The translations under genes were made by a program, and so were the position numbers. The notes under the pieces were generated by a model. The model did no database searches. It saw only the letters and a list, made by a program, of their open reading frames with translations, and was not told the DNA's origin. From assembly GCF_001640805.2 (NCBI RefSeq), contig NC_066838.1, positions 21,652,557-21,716,556 on the forward strand: a stretch of DNA of 64,000 nt. Direction: 5' to 3'. Source of the stretch: Lates calcarifer. Its lineage: Eukaryota > Chordata > Actinopteri > Centropomidae. This document shows, piece after piece, positions 9,850 through 25,861 of this stretch (within the stretch, counting starts at the first letter, position 1; the number at the start of each line of letters is the position of its first letter).

Positions 9850-11329
9850 TGTATAAAAAAAACAAACATTTAATGAAAATTAAGTCTTTCTTGATATTAA
9901 AAAAATGTCTTTCATTTGACAAATCTTTGCCCGATATATGTACAAAAGTGTAACACCATAGCCAAACTGTACAAAACCACATAATTCAAACACTAACACA
10001 AAAAAAACAGCTGAATAAATATTTGCAATAATGTCATTATAAATACATAGAATGAAGCTGGTTCTAAATGTTAAACACAAATTGCACATAAGGACTTTGA
10101 TTTCATGTCCCTCATTAATGACACAAAATAACATTTTAGCTGATAGAAAACCAAACATAGGGTTGACAGATACAGTGTCCATCTTAACATGTACACTAAC
10201 ACACTGCAGGTATTTGGTCCAACACCTAAATGTATTATTTGCTACAAGTGCTGAGTCTCTTGCAGTGAAGTTTTCCACAGCAGGCAGTGGCCTGACCAGT
10301 TAAAGGATAGATCTGCTGATATTCTATATTTTTCTTATTATCAACAAAGCCCATGAAAAGACCAAAAGAAACAATGATTTTTTTTTCCAAGCAGCAAGTG
10401 TTGCCTGTCCATCCAGAGCCTGATAAAGCTATTTCCTGGCTTTAACTCTCTCTTTACCTCACCTGCATTTGCCCTGAGAGTTTGACTAAAATTCACCTGT
10501 TAACAGCAGCAGAGCCAGGGAGGTGGCCTCAGGTGGCCATGACCACCGCTGGCTACAGTCTGGCAACCGCACATAGCACCACACAGCCATTTACAGTGAA
10601 GTAAACAGTGAAGCTAAAATTTGTTAGCAGAAGTTAGAACATGAACAAAGGAACCAAATTATAAAGAGCAGAGATTCATGTATTGGCTACAAAAGTACTG
10701 AAAGCTGCCAATAATGTTAGAAATAATAATAATAAAACAGCACTGTTTCTCTCTTACTGCCTACACATCCAGAATCTGTTTCAAGGGCTTATTTTCAATA
10801 CACACTGTCTGACCTTAAATAAACATCATAATAAACCTCTGTACAGCAACACACCATGAAGAAAAACACAGGCACGTGTTTTAAAATGCAACAGTGACCA
10901 GCAGCTCGTGGTTTCTGTTACATTTCTTTGTGAAAATGAACCTGTCTACATTAAAAATACCTTCCGTCATACACATTTGTACACATTTAGCATACAGTGC
11001 TGTATGCAGTGACTTCCAGTAAACACAACAGAACAAAAACATGCCCACAATATTCAAGTTCCTTCATTTTCAAGAGAGGAAATCTATACCTAAGTTGTTT
11101 TTTTTTTTTAAATGCAGCAGCAAAAATGTGTTCGTCAAAACAATGACAAAGCAAACAGGACCTTATAGCAAACACAAAGCCCCGGTGAGTCCCGATAAAC
11201 ACTGTGCTGTACTGTGTTTATATTTTTGTGCGCCTGACAAATCTGTGACTGCCTGTGGATGAAGATTTAAATCTAATGTCCAGTCTCACAAATCAGGCAC
11301 AGGCTGGTATTTGCAGCAAAAGGTCTGGG
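9850..11329 (-). other. slc17a9: Presumed SLC17A9 3' untranslated region
   Basis: About 1.5 kb lies between the SLC17A9 stop codon and the nearest plausible minus-strand poly(A) signal (ATTAAA at 9869-9874). The extent is inferred, since no canonical AATAAA was found closer. It contains one copy of the dispersed family that starts TTAAAGGATAGATCTG (10300-10500). Confidence 0.4.
10300..10500. repeat. Dispersed family copy (TTAAAGGATARRTCTG type), 1 of 3
   Basis: Shares the order TTAAAGGATA...CTGGTGATATTCT...ATTTTTCTTATT...AACAAAGCCCATGAAAAGACC with copies at 11883-12040 and 35601-35760. It is probably a transposon-derived fish repeat; I cannot assign the class. Confidence 0.65.
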
Positions 11330-14300
11330 TCAAATCACAATAACCTGGCTATAATTTTCCAGGTCGACGCGCTGAGCATCTCCAAATATGAGGAAGACAG
11401 CAAGACCCGTGGCATTTACTAAAGTGATGAGGGAGAACACGGTGGCCCACGACAGGGTGACCTCAATCAGGTAGCCTGACAAGGACACCAACACCACTCC
11501 TGTGCAACACATGAGGAGGTATCTGATATCAGCACTGGTGTTAGCACATTTTAAAATTCCAGATACAGTAGTGAGTAAAAACATTTCCCATGTGCCACAA
11601 ATAGTAAACATGTTCAATACATACCCATGAGAGCACCCAACATATTCATAAAACCTGCAGCAGAAAAGGAGCACTGGTTAAATTACTGATGATAAAACAC
11701 TAAGATTAAAACAGGTTTATGAAACTAAAATGCAGGCTGCTAAAGACTCACCATAGAGAGCACCAGCACACGAGGGAGTGAGATCCTGCACGTTCACAGA
11801 CACACCACTGAAACACATTGAATCTCATCACATAAACAGATAGACTGACTCTAATAATTTATACCAGGAAACGTGACTGGAATTAAAGGATAAGTCTGGT
11901 GATGTTCTGTGTTTTTTATCTAGTCTATAAAAGAATAAGATAATTAATGAAAAGTTAAAACTAATGAAAAGCACTGTGTGTGTATCCAAAGCCTAATAAA
12001 AGAAGCTTATTCCTCTGAGCCATAGAGCTTGATTGTTGTTAATGAGCACACTGCAGGAGGTTGTTACTTCATTACCATGAGCACTGTAATTCATAAACTG
12101 TTCTGCTGTCATAACTACACCAGGACCCTGTTTACACGACAACAGCTTTTCCTTGGCATTTTAAAAAAGTTCCACGTTCATGCGTCAACGTGATAACGAT
12201 CTTAGTGCACACTGATCTGAAAACGCAGCTGTATTCATGCCAGGCCTGTATACATGCTGATGTAACTCGATGAGTCTGCAGCACAAACACAGCTCGATAG
12301 TCAGCCATTCTTCTTCTTCTTCTTCCTCTATTTACACACGGCTAAAAGCGTGATAGTCATGCATGAGGTGGGACAGTGAAGTCACTGTTTTCACAAGAAC
12401 TGAGTATTACCAGTTTACATGGCGACAGTAGGGGCGGTGTTTTCAAAAGATTACACTCTGGATCCTGGTTTCAAAAGTTTGTGTCTTCAGGCCCTGAACA
12501 CGGCATTGTCATGTGAACAAAAGGCCAAACTGAGACAAACGTTTACTGTTTTATGCCAAAGGGCATTGTCTGCCAAATGTGTATTAATCCCCTGCTGAAA
12601 GTAGTCCCCAATAAATGCGCAATTTACTCCTGTTTGAGTATTGTTTGTAAAAACAACAGTGCCCAGATGTTGTTGGGAATTACACAGTATTTAAAAAAAA
12701 TGAAACTACATATTTGTGAGCAGTTTTTTTTTTTCAAAGATACAAAATCCATAAACACAGCCTCTCTTTTTTCTGTCTGGTAATAGTCATCTACTTCCCT
12801 CTGGTTTGTGCAATCATGGGAACTTTTCAGTAATGTAATTTTGTTTACTCTGTTTTATCCTTATTTTTCTGTCTTGCTAATATATATTATTATCATCACA
12901 TCTATTTTAACAACTGCACATCTTCTGTATATCAGTATCAGCTTAAAAAATCCAGCATCAGTCCCATAACAGTCATCTGAGGTTTTAAACACACAGACAT
13001 ACCTGCTGGTGAAAGTGGATAAACCCACAGCTGCAGAAACAAAAATCACTGCCGAGGTAAATGAGGTAGATGTTCCTCCTGTCAGGAGCATAATAAACAT
13101 ACTCGATACGCCCATGGCAAAGACCTGAGGACGGAGAGAGACATGCAGACAAGGTATTTAAAGTATTTAAATTTACAGTGTTATAATTAATATAAATAAA
13201 AAGTGCAGCCACAGAAACAAAATCAAAACCACAGGACAGGAAAGACCTGCTACTGCTCACAACCTGACTGAGATCAGTGTTTGATCCAAGTTTATGATTC
13301 AGTTTGTTCACACCAATAAACTGCACATCAGACTTCTACATTATAAAATATACAGTATACCTGTGCCTTGTGTGGTCAGGCTGTATGGTCAATTACCAGT
13401 TCTGCATTCGAAGAGATTTAGTTTTGCATACATTTACACTTCATGTAGCTCATAATGTTAACAGGAATTCACAGTACATGTACATCCTTCACCCCTGGGA
13501 AGCTTTAAGACTTGTAATCACATGTTTGAAACAGAGTGCACAAATTCCAACAAGAACACTTCAGTAACTAGTCAGAACAAACCTTCCACAACATGGATTG
13601 ATGTAGTTTTTCCATACTTACTTGCATTAACTTTCTCACAAATGCTATACCATAACCTGCAGAAAGAAAACATGAGATGTAAATGTTTTTCTTAACAAGA
13701 ACTGTAACATGCTGTAATGAAAAAAAATAAAAATTAAATAATGGCACTTATTTAATACCATGGATGATGAGGAAATCTGAAACATATCCTCCACAAAGTG
13801 CTGCTGGAATTGCAGCGAGCCATGGAATCACATTATACACCCATCCCTGCAAGATTAGACAGGATAAAAATAACCAGCTTTCAAATGGAATTTAAACAGT
13901 GTACTTATAACTGGAGGCAGTCTGAAGCCCAGCCTACAGTTCAGCAAGTTTACCATCTAAACAACAACATACCGTGGCATGTGGGAATGATTCTTTGAAG
14001 TATGTTGGCAACCAGGACAGTAAAGTGTTGGAAGTGCTGCATATGCACATGTGAGCAAAGACCATGGCCCTTAGAGAGGAGACGACAGAGAAACAGACAG
14101 AGATGGGGTTAGGCTCATACACCACACACATTAGTATGTGTTGGTAAATAGTAAAGGAATAAAGAACATAAGCTGTACCAGACAGGTGGCTTCTTAAAAA
14201 GACTCAGCCAGCGTGTGCTTGTCAGACTCTGTTTCGAGTCAGTCCTCTTTTCCAGCCACTTGGGGGTAACTTCACCTGGTTGCACATTATATCAGACTGT

Positions 14301-17300
14301 TGTAAGATGTAAGAGATGCTGTGACACACATTTTCAAATTTCATAATAACCCATCTAGTAGCTGTCAAAACAAAACAAAGAAGTCAACCTCATGGCACTA
14401 AAGCAAACGTCAGGGAACACCAGAGTCATTAGCGTTCATCCTCTGGGGATGGTGGCTGTGGTCAAATAGTCTTTTTAGCTTTGGGAGCTTCCTGACTGAG
14501 TGAAATGACGTGGAAGTATCAAAGTGGCAGCCATGATCAGAGCTGGTCGAGTAAGTGTTAAGGAAATCAGCTTCAGTGTTTCCTATCCCATCGCCTTTAG
14601 AATAGGATACACAGGACCTTCCTTTACAAAAGGAAAGGAGAGAATGTTGTCCCATAATTCCTTGCAGCAGCAGCGTTTAAAGCGACACACTGTCGTAGTT
14701 ACACCACATCAGATCCACGTACATGTGGACACAACAGAGCTCCTGTTTTATGTTTGTGACATGATCCAAAAGTGATGAAAATCCTCCATGACAGAGTTCC
14801 AAATCCATAAAGTATAGATTTCTTCTCTTTCAGATCCAGGAGTGCAGAGTCTTTATGACAAACAGACTTAATTTCCAGTTATTATTATTGTCACAACTAA
14901 ATATTACACAAAGAAAAGTGGTTTTACTAAATCAATGAATCCTGTTTGTTTGTTTTTATCTTTTAATAATATCTATTTTGTTGTTGTTTCCTCTGAGTAA
15001 TTAATGGTTAAATGTTCCCTGTGTATAAACTGAACACGTCCTGTGATTCTGTGTAGGACAACCTTATTGAATTGTAGCCGACAGCACCGAGTTTGTCACT
15101 GTACATGTCCTCCATGTGTCGTAAAGTTGGTTTAAAAAAAAACACCTGGTGTAGGTGCAGTTGGATTCTCTAAATACTGTGACTCTCTTTTCCTAAATCC
15201 TTCAATTCTCCTTTGCATCTTTCTTCGACCTCAGTGGAAAACATCATGAGGTTAGAAGAGGAGAAACAACTTCTGCTGTTACTTTGCTATTCAGGGGTGT
15301 GTGACTGACTTATTGTACCTTTTAATAAATACTGCCACACAACGAGTGCCCACAATGTGGACAGGAAGCCGATGCAGTAGAACATGCTTTCCCAGCCGTA
15401 CCAGTCCAGCATAAAGGATCCCATCCCACCTGCTACCAACGTCCTGAAAGAGCAACAACAAAAAAAAGGTGTCACCAGAGATAGATAGTGTGGTGTGATT
15501 TAAAATTTATGTGTGTGTGTACAATATACCCAAGATGAGCACCGCTGTTCATGGTGCTCATTAAAAAGCCTCGCTCTCCTTCCACTACACGCTGCGAGCA
15601 AAGACTGGCCAGAGATGGAAAAAACACACCTGTGAGCCGAGATGAGACAGACATGTTTTACTCATGAGCTTGGACAGTTCATTCAACATTTATGAACAAA
15701 ATGAAAACCATTGTCTACTTCAAGTTTCTACTCTATTCTACTGCTGTAACAACTACACTGAATATTCTAACCTGAACTGAATGACTGAGAATCCTCACAG
15801 TTCATTTTTATTCCACCTTCTCGTGAATGTGTTCACTGATTTTCCTACAACCAAATAGAGCCTTTCCTTATTTGGTTATGTTGTGAGTATTTGCAGCACA
15901 TGTGTTGTCACACTGATGAATTGATGCTTTCTTAATTTGCTTGTATCTATTTGCATTTGTTTTCTTAAATTGCAGTGCATTGAGCTCCCTCGCCCATCGT
16001 ATTTTTTACGCTAAAGTAAAGTGAATAACCTTGAGTTTTGCACTGGAAAAAAAGACGTGTCAGATTCAGGAATTAGTAATAGTGGTAGTAGTAGTTTCTG
16101 ACATTCAAAAGACTGAACAACTCATTCATTATTTGAGAAAATAATCTGCAGATTATTTATTACTTTGCAACACCTTATTGGGTTGCATTTAAGTCTTTAC
16201 ATGAACAGATGAAATGAGATTAATGGACAATCCACATTCATTTTATCAGTCTAATTTTTTTTTTTTTTTTTTTTTTAAAGGAATAGTTTATAATTTTGGG
16301 AAATATGTGTTGCCACTTTTGGCAAGAACGACTGATACCATGCACTCTCATGTCTGCATGGTATATATGAAATATGAGGAATACACAGCCTGCAGACGGT
16401 TAGCTTAGCTTAGCTTAGACTTACAGACGGGAGACAGGGGGAAACAGCTAGCCTGGCTTTGTTAAGGAAGGATAGAGTGAGGCTCGCTGTCTCTTTGCTA
16501 AGCTAACTGAATGATGGCTGTTCATATTTACTGTACAAACATGAGAGTGGTATCAATCTTCTCATCTAACTCTTGCAAGAAAGTGAACATGTATATTTTC
16601 CAAAAATGCTGAACTACTCCTTTAAATACTTATTTCCTCCCCATACAGTAACTGGTACAATACTCACCCTGCAATACTCCCATGAGGAACCTGGCCATCA
16701 TCATGAGACCGAGGGTGTGAGAGCCGAGCTGGGCCAGCAGAGGAGTACCAGCTGTGATCAAAGCCCAGGAGGCTGCAGAGACGAGCAGGACACGCTCTCC
16801 TCCCACTCTAATATCACAGTAATCATTTACAGAGTTAAATCCTTAAACTCTAACTGATCAATAAATACACCTTTAAGGTTATTTCCTCGTTGTTTAATAG
16901 CTACGTGTTTGATCAGCTTATTTACTTACTTGTCACTGGCATGTCCCCCCAGGATCTGTGTGAAACAGTAACCCCAGAAGAATCCACCCAGGACCAGCCC
17001 AGAATCGATCTTGCTCCAGTGGAAAATGGCTGCCATTGAGACAGCACAGATCGGCATGGCCATCCTGGCACAGTAGAGGAGGCAGGTGCCCATGAACAGC
17101 ATCAGGATCCATTTTCGAGCCAGTGGTCTGCAAGCACAAAGGAGTACAGTTTCTACATTATGACAGGGATCATAATGTGCATCTGGTAAAAACTGTGACC
17201 AAAGCAACTGTAACTACAGAACAGAGTAAACAAACACAACAGTCTACAGCCAGCAGCTCCAGTAGCAGTGATTTGAGCTAAATGTTATCACCAGGTATGA

Positions 17301-18301
17301 AGTCATAAACCAAAGTAGGCTGTTGGACAAGTTAAAAGTTTGACATGATCAGCCTCTGTGGACCTTGAACGTTTCCACAAAATTGCACAACAATCCAGCC
17401 ATTAATTCCCTGCTTTACAGGAAGGCAACAGGACTTGCTTTTCAAGAACCTCAGGCAAATCCGGTTGCCTGCTTATGGCACGTAACAACACCATGACATA
17501 GACGACTGAGAGTCGAGTATTTCAGTCCTGGCCAAAGTAGAGGAACAACTGACCGATGTTATCATACTCAGAGCCATGACGTTAGCATGACTAGAAAATG
17601 TCGCTGGTTCCAGGGAAGCAGGAGTGCGCAGCATTATTTGTCTTTGAAATTTGAGTACATCCAAGTAGTGCAGCGAGTAAGAGTGTTTTCAGTAATCGAT
17701 GAATGTGTTTGGTGTGTGAAACATCAGAAAATGTTGAAAAATGCTGATCACAAGGTGAAATCTTTAGATGTTTTTTTTTTTTTGCCTAAAAACAAACAAA
17801 GGAAACCAGAATATTCACATTTAAGAAGCTGGAACCAAAGAATTTCTTCTTTAAAAAATACTCAAAACAATTATCAAAATAAATCCAGTTAATCTCCTGA
17901 TCAATAATCTTTGCAGCTCTACATGCTAGTACAGCATATATCAAGGTAGCTGAGTGTATTTGTTTCAGTCAGTAAGCCTGGATTTACATTCTGCTCATCA
18001 TCATCAGAAGTCATGTATCATCTAATGTAGACTGACAATATGAAGGCAACTTGTTGTTAAACATTTTTAAACTTAAAATGTAATCTAGTTGAGACTGGAG
18101 AGTACAACAGCTAAACAGGACACACGTTAAAATAGCATGTTGTTGTCAGTCTGATGTAAATGTTCTGCAGTCTCACCTGGGCCAAAGGTTTTTGTTTTCC
18201 GGCTCCTCTTCAGTAGATTCACTGGCTGTGTAATCTTTAGGATCCAACAGAGAACCATTGGAGTCATTCCTGCCATCTTCTGATTTGCACTTGTCAGCCA
18301 T
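11330..18301 (-). CDS. slc17a9: Vesicular nucleotide transporter SLC17A9 (VNUT), complete
   Basis: Major-facilitator-superfamily transporter of the SLC17 family; VNUT loads ATP and other nucleotides into secretory vesicles, driven by membrane potential. Thirteen coding exons join in phase into 460 residues (human about 436): 18177-18301, 16930-17127, 16668-16807, 15530-15629, 15319-15443, 14179-14275, 13973-14069, 13759-13846, 13622-13656, 13003-13124, 11752-11807, 11625-11654, 11330-11499. The first 41 residues are acidic and cytosolic (MADKCKSEDG start), followed by about twelve membrane segments. TM1 is WILMLFMGTCLLYCARMAM (residues 48-66) with a membrane-embedded arginine at 63. The MFS loop motif GGHASDKVGGER spans residues 102-113. 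The C-terminal exon reads VVLVSLSGYLIEVTLSW and ends in SQVIVI. All introns begin GT and end AG. GID8 lies upstream in the same orientation, as in human. A fold-back element sits in intron 3. Confidence 0.96.
11883..12040. repeat. Dispersed family copy (TTAAAGGATARRTCTG type), 2 of 3
   Basis: Lies in SLC17A9 intron 10 (between the exons ending at 13003 and starting at 11807). The start TTAAAGGATAAGTCTGGTG matches the copies at 10300 and 35601, after which the copies diverge. Confidence 0.6.
12120..12530. mobile_element. MITE-like element with CTGTTTACACGACAA end
   Basis: The left end reads CCTGTTTACACGACAACAG. The right end, reverse-complemented, contains TTTTGTTCACATGACAATGCC, giving an imperfect inverted pair. 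The interior has AAAACG and GCGTC words typical of a common fish non-autonomous DNA element. No transposase frame is seen, and the exact ends and target duplication could not be fixed. It lies in SLC17A9 intron 10. Confidence 0.5.
14406..14452. repeat. Short fragment of a dispersed repeat also at 51975 and 61597
   Basis: CCAGAGTCATTAGCGTTCATCCTCTGGGG resembles the repeat described at 51975-52225. It is too short for firm assignment and lies in SLC17A9 intron 5. Confidence 0.35.
16274..16626. mobile_element. Fold-back MITE with roughly 100-bp inverted ends
   Basis: The left arm starts TTTAAAGGAATAGTTTATAA. The right arm, reverse-complemented, starts TTTAAAGGAGTAGTTCAGCA. Similarity continues inwards for about 100 bp on each side, through words for CTTGCAAGAGTTAGATGAG and ACCACTCTCATGT. 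The centre contains repeated GCTTA units (TTAGCTTAGCTTAGCTTAG) and GGGGGAAACAGCTAGCCTGG. There is no coding capacity. It lies in SLC17A9 intron 3, with its right end 41 bp from the exon 3 donor. A poly(T) run precedes its left end. A fragment of the same family is at 25955-26015. Confidence 0.8.
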
Positions 18302-18720
18302 TCAGACAACACTGGTCTGTATCTGTGCAGCTCTCTGAGCACTGAGAGGTGTGCTGCAGCTATACCTCATTTCCTCAGGCAGACAGGTCAAACGAGTAAA
18401 ACTTGTTGGAACAAAACTCAAAGAGCACCTGGAAGTGATTTGCAATACTGACAGCAGAGGGCTGATTGGTGGTTTCACTGGGTATAACATTAGCATATTT
18501 GGCCGTACAAAGGACAGAGACTTATCTGTTGTGTCAAGCTTTCGGTTTTACTTTAAAACCATCAGAGTTTTAATAGTAAAATCAAGAGCTTGAATCAGCC
18601 TGTACAAGTGTAACCTTTCTCTTGTACATGCACACTAAAAACCAGTGGATGTTCCAGTAACATTTGCATACATGGGTACGCACAGCTCAGAAAATGAAAA
18701 TCAGCCTCTTTTATGATTCA
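18302..18720 (-). promoter_or_regulatory. SLC17A9 5' flank / GID8 3' junction
   Basis: Only about 0.4 kb separates the SLC17A9 start codon from the nearest candidate GID8 poly(A) signals (AATAAA on the minus strand at 18728-18733 and 18732-18737). The SLC17A9 5' untranslated region and promoter must lie here unless there is an upstream non-coding exon. No TATA box or CpG island stands out. Confidence 0.45.
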
Positions 18721-18894
18721 CAAAAGTTTTATTTATTTTAATAATTGCAAATCTGATCTTAAAAATGTTGAATAATAAAAGGGATGTGAGCTCTCTGTGT
18801 CTCAAGTGTTCGTCAAAGCCAATATCTATAAAGACAATACAACCTTAAAAGAAGTTAAGGATGGACATCTAGCAGCAAGTTTGTTTTTTATATA

Positions 18895-18896
<2 letters not shown>

Positions 18897-18948
<52 letters not shown>
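18897..18948. repeat. (TA)n microsatellite
   Basis: About 25 uninterrupted TA units, in the presumed GID8 3' untranslated region. It could form a long AU hairpin in the transcript. Confidence 0.95.
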
Positions 18949-18952
<4 letters not shown>

Positions 18953-20115
18953 TAAACCAACCAAACAAAATAAACAAGCACAAGTGCTTTTCCCCATTGA
19001 AAAAAAAGATACACTTACATGCACTTAAAGTGAAAATACTAACGGTTTTAAAGTGGCAAAATGGACAGCAAATTCTGTAACCGGCCGGTTCAGATTCAAA
19101 ATGTCAATGTTTTTGATCATTGTTATTAATTATCAAAACAAAGCCATTGAACAAAATCATTTTATGGATTTTAAATACGAGTTTAAACTATAAACCACCC
19201 TGGTTGCATCACATCTTGTGACTGGAGCAGCCTTTTCTCTCAAGCATCATTTTAAATCCTGCATCCATCACTGAGACTGGCATCATGGTAACTTCAACCC
19301 CCAACAACGTAAAACCAAACACAACCATTTGGAGCACGCGGAGGATGGTGCATTCCCAGCCCAGGGCGCCATCTCCGATTTCAACCAGGACCCTTTTTCA
19401 CCTTCTCAAACACACGTGTGAAATGATCACTTTACAAGGCAGTTCATCCTGCAGACATACTGTAACCGTACAATCAAGAAAGCAAGTGGTTCATTTTTTA
19501 GCAAACTTCCAAACATTATACTAAATAAAATTGTAAAATATTATATTAATTTAAATTACATTACATTAATAAAGTGTATATTTCAATTTCATTGAAAAAT
19601 ATTCATATTTGATGTAAGAAATTTAGATTTTAATTTTAGTTAAGATGAGTGTGTCATCTCAATCTCAACATATGTTCATTAAAAAGACTAATTGTGTTTC
19701 AAACTTTGAACCATTACAGCTTTGGCTCTTCACACGCCACAGTATTAACATTCCTCTTCTGTACCGTCAACTCTCTTTCTGCCAAAATAAAGTCTTGGTG
19801 GGGAAAAGAGGTCACAATAAATAATACTCTTGGCTTAGGCTTTAGAAAGACAAAATATAAAACAGCAATTTGAATTTTGTCGTCTCTGAGATCTATCTAA
19901 AAATCCAGGATCTGTATTTAAACTAAATAATTTGTCACTTTGCAAATACAGCAATTTACATTTTGCACAATGAGTTAAATCTTACTTCTCATGGATGAAA
20001 CATGAAAAAACAACGTAGAATTTGTTTATACATATATGTTACCTGGTTGTCACACAGTCACTGACTGATCATAAATTAAGGAGACGTGGAAGGTGGTTGT
20101 TCTTCTCTGTTGTGT

Positions 20116-23220
<3,105 letters not shown>

Positions 23221-23399
23221 CATTGGGATGCTGGAAAGTAATAAACCCGTTGGTAATACAACAAAACGTGAGCAAGACTGACACAGCTCGGTCACAGTTT
23301 GTTCCTACACGAACAGAAATGTTACAACCGTGCACAGACGCGTATTAACAATTGAGTACAAATAGATAATACACACGCTACTGATAACAATTAATAAGA

Positions 23400-23800
23400 A
23401 AATAACATACATGATATTTCTGCTCTTAAACAGTGTTTGAGCGCTTCTTAGCGTCACTAAAAATATTTTAGAAATTCACCGACGTTTCCAAAACAAACCC
23501 ATTTCCTCCCTGGCTAGTTAGCAGACTGTGTGCGTTTACACAACCCACCGTGCAAACACACGGTCCGGCGATTATCCTTTCGTGCAGGTGTGAGGAGACG
23601 GTGATAAAACAGCAATGCACGGTCCTCTCGGTGCTTTTAAGAAGAATTTAAAAACAATTAAGCCGCGGGTACACAGTCAAGCTTTTCGCGGCTAGCTAAC
23701 TAACCAAGCTAATGTGATAACCTCGCGATAGGAACGTCAGCCCTGCGAGCTCTCTGATTGGTGGGCACGGTGACGTCACGGTTGCCGAGGAACAGTCCTA
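23400..23800 (-). promoter_or_regulatory. gid8: GID8 promoter and non-coding first exon region
   Basis: CpG-containing DNA from about 23560 to 23790, including CGCGGCTAGC, ACCTCGCGATAGG and GGTGACGTCACGG (a CRE-like TGACGTCA at 23772-23779). An inverted CCAAT (ATTGG) lies at 23757-23761. This is the expected location of the GID8 start site. The exact first-exon donor could not be fixed. Confidence 0.5.
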
Positions 23801-24059
23801 GTCAGCGAAGTGAGATGTTCAAGTCCGAAATATGCTTGTTTATCGGTATTTATTTCAGGAAATTGAAGGAAACAGCCAAATAAAATGGTGCCAAATGCGT
23901 TCTTACAGCGCCTGGGTGTTCACTGAGAGGTCAACTCTCATCTGTTGTGAGAATGTGCTGTTTGATTTTATATATAGGCCTTCATACTGAGCAAACGTTT
24001 TAGGCACTAAAACTAAAGTGAGGATGCTTAAAAAATAATGCCATTAATGGTTTTTATTT

Positions 24060-24331
24060 ATCACTGAACTCAATACATGTGTAGATAACAGAAAAAAACT
24101 AAATATTTGTTGTGGCCACCCTTTGCCTTTAAAACAGCACCAGTTTTTATAGGTTCACTTGGGCACAATTTTCCAAGTCACTTGCAGGTAGGTTGTTTCC
24201 AAGCATCTTGGAGAACTTGCCAGGGCTCCTTTGTGGATTTAGACCATCTCAGTGTCTTCTCTGGTTTCATGAAATCCCAGACTGACTCCAAGATGTTGAG
24301 GTCAGGGCTCTGTGGGGGCCAGATCATCTGT
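24060..24331 (-). mobile_element. Tc1/mariner transposase C-terminal remnant
   Basis: Read on the minus strand from 24330, the frame gives WPPQSPDLNILE, the block carrying the third catalytic residue (Glu, present). It continues through SVWDFMKPE, WQVLQDAWKQP and then a stop. The downstream part of the family (GGHTKY-type end) is still recognisable as AT-rich remnants. The catalytic N-terminal two thirds are absent. It belongs to a different subfamily from the copies at 6495 and 38037. Confidence 0.8.
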
Positions 24332-24424
24332 TACAGGGCCCTGGGTGGGTGCACCCACAGATGGATTACTAAACTGTATGAAGTGATTGTTAACGTTTCT
24401 TGTTTGAAAGTCAGAGAGGTCAGG

Positions 24425-24570
24425 TAAATAAAACACAGAAAATATGATGCAAAATAATCCCAAAGAGAGGCGAAACAATCAAAAAAGAATGCAAAACAAC
24501 CACAGAGCAGCACATAACATCTGAAATGATGATAAAGGGATGCAAAACAATCACAAAGAGACTTAAAATG
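24425..24570. repeat. Degenerate GCAAAACAACCACAGAG-type repeat
   Basis: Same irregular pattern as at 4265-4510: words GATGCAAAATAATCCCAAAG, GCAAAACAACCACAGAGCAG and GATGCAAAACAATCACAAAG. Confidence 0.6.
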
Positions 24571-25515
24571 ACTGCTGTTACTTCCTCAAGTCCTTTTTTA
24601 TGTATAAAAGAGTCAGTTACTTTCTTTAACAGTGTATATCTCACTGGAATAGTTCAGTATTTGCAAGAGGAGCATTTGTAAATCAAAAACATAATCTTTC
24701 CTATTGACACATTAATGCAAATGTTTGAAAACTAAGACACATTCAGATCTATATTTTCTATCTGGCTCTTTCAGCAAATCAAAGGAAAGATCTGACACTT
24801 GACAAAGGAGGAAAACCACAGGTGAAACTAATAATATTAATAATGGTTGCAGTGGTTGTGGTGACCTTTATGGTGTCATATTAACACTTCTCTGTGTGTA
24901 CTGGGGCATTTGTTTGGGTGTGGGAACAAAATCTGGTTAAAATTGGAAAAGAAAAGACAGTGTCTTTCAGGGGCCCATGCAAGGTTCACAGGCCCGAGGA
25001 ATCTGCCCTACTTTTTCCCTGTGGATTATCCAGGAATGACACCCGAGTTGGTAGATTGTTCCACTCACAAAGGGGAAAGTCTGATGTTTGACAACAGCTG
25101 AAAGATTAGGCACAGACAAATGGTTATAGGGTTGAATCATCTGCACATGAATATACAGGAAAAGCAAAAAGAGAAATGTACTGAAATGATTTCTTTAAAC
25201 AATCGCAGTATCCTTCCAGTCTTTTGTAGTAGGCCTCATATTCTGGATCTAAACTGACACAGACGATGGAAGGCCCCAGCCTCCTGTAACCCTTAAATGA
25301 TTGTGGTATAGATAATGGATGGATGGACTAATGCCTGTAATGGTGCAGTAATTTCTTGGTTTTCTGACAGTGTTACAAACTCAAGCACCTTCATCTTGTC
25401 TTTCGAGGCGTCCCTGAAAAACCTTATCACCCCACCTGACACCGCCACTTGACCCTCATCCACGGCCGGACCAGAACATACTGGACTCCCAACATTTAAA
25501 GGAACATTTAGAATT
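24571..25515. other. No gene seen
   Basis: Intergenic sequence between GID8 and DNAJC5. There is a short GTATAGATAATGGATGGATGG scrap near 25307-25326 that resembles the ends of a common fish repeat, and nothing else recognisable. Confidence 0.5.
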
Positions 25516-25546
25516 AAGATAAGATAAGATAAGATAAGATAAGATA

Positions 25547-25575
<29 letters not shown>
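25516..25575. repeat. (AAGAT)12 microsatellite
   Basis: Twelve perfect AAGAT units followed by AGATAAGA. GATA words recur throughout, so GATA-factor motifs are present by composition. Confidence 0.95.
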
Positions 25576-25577
<2 letters not shown>

Positions 25578-25861
25578 ATAAGAACAGCATACATAAAGTG
25601 ACAAATGTAATAAATGTAATACAATAACAGAATAAAAAATATTATTAGAAGCTATTAAAAATATGTGACAAAAACAAAATAAGTATATACAGTACATATA
25701 CAATGTACAAATAAGATAAGTTAACTAATAAGTTACTTTGAATGACATTAAAGTAACAGTGAATGAATGTACGTAAAGTAACACTGTATAGACAGTGAAT
25801 GGAATATATGAACCGTTATATAAGAGTGATATTGCACATGATGATATTGATAATACTGCTC

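Noticed and set aside
18897..18948. TATA-like promoter words
   Set aside because: A plain TA dinucleotide repeat.
19214..19400. About 60-codon open frame on the minus strand between GID8 and SLC17A9
   Set aside because: It lies in the presumed GID8 3' untranslated region with no start, acceptor or recognisable domain; length is within chance.
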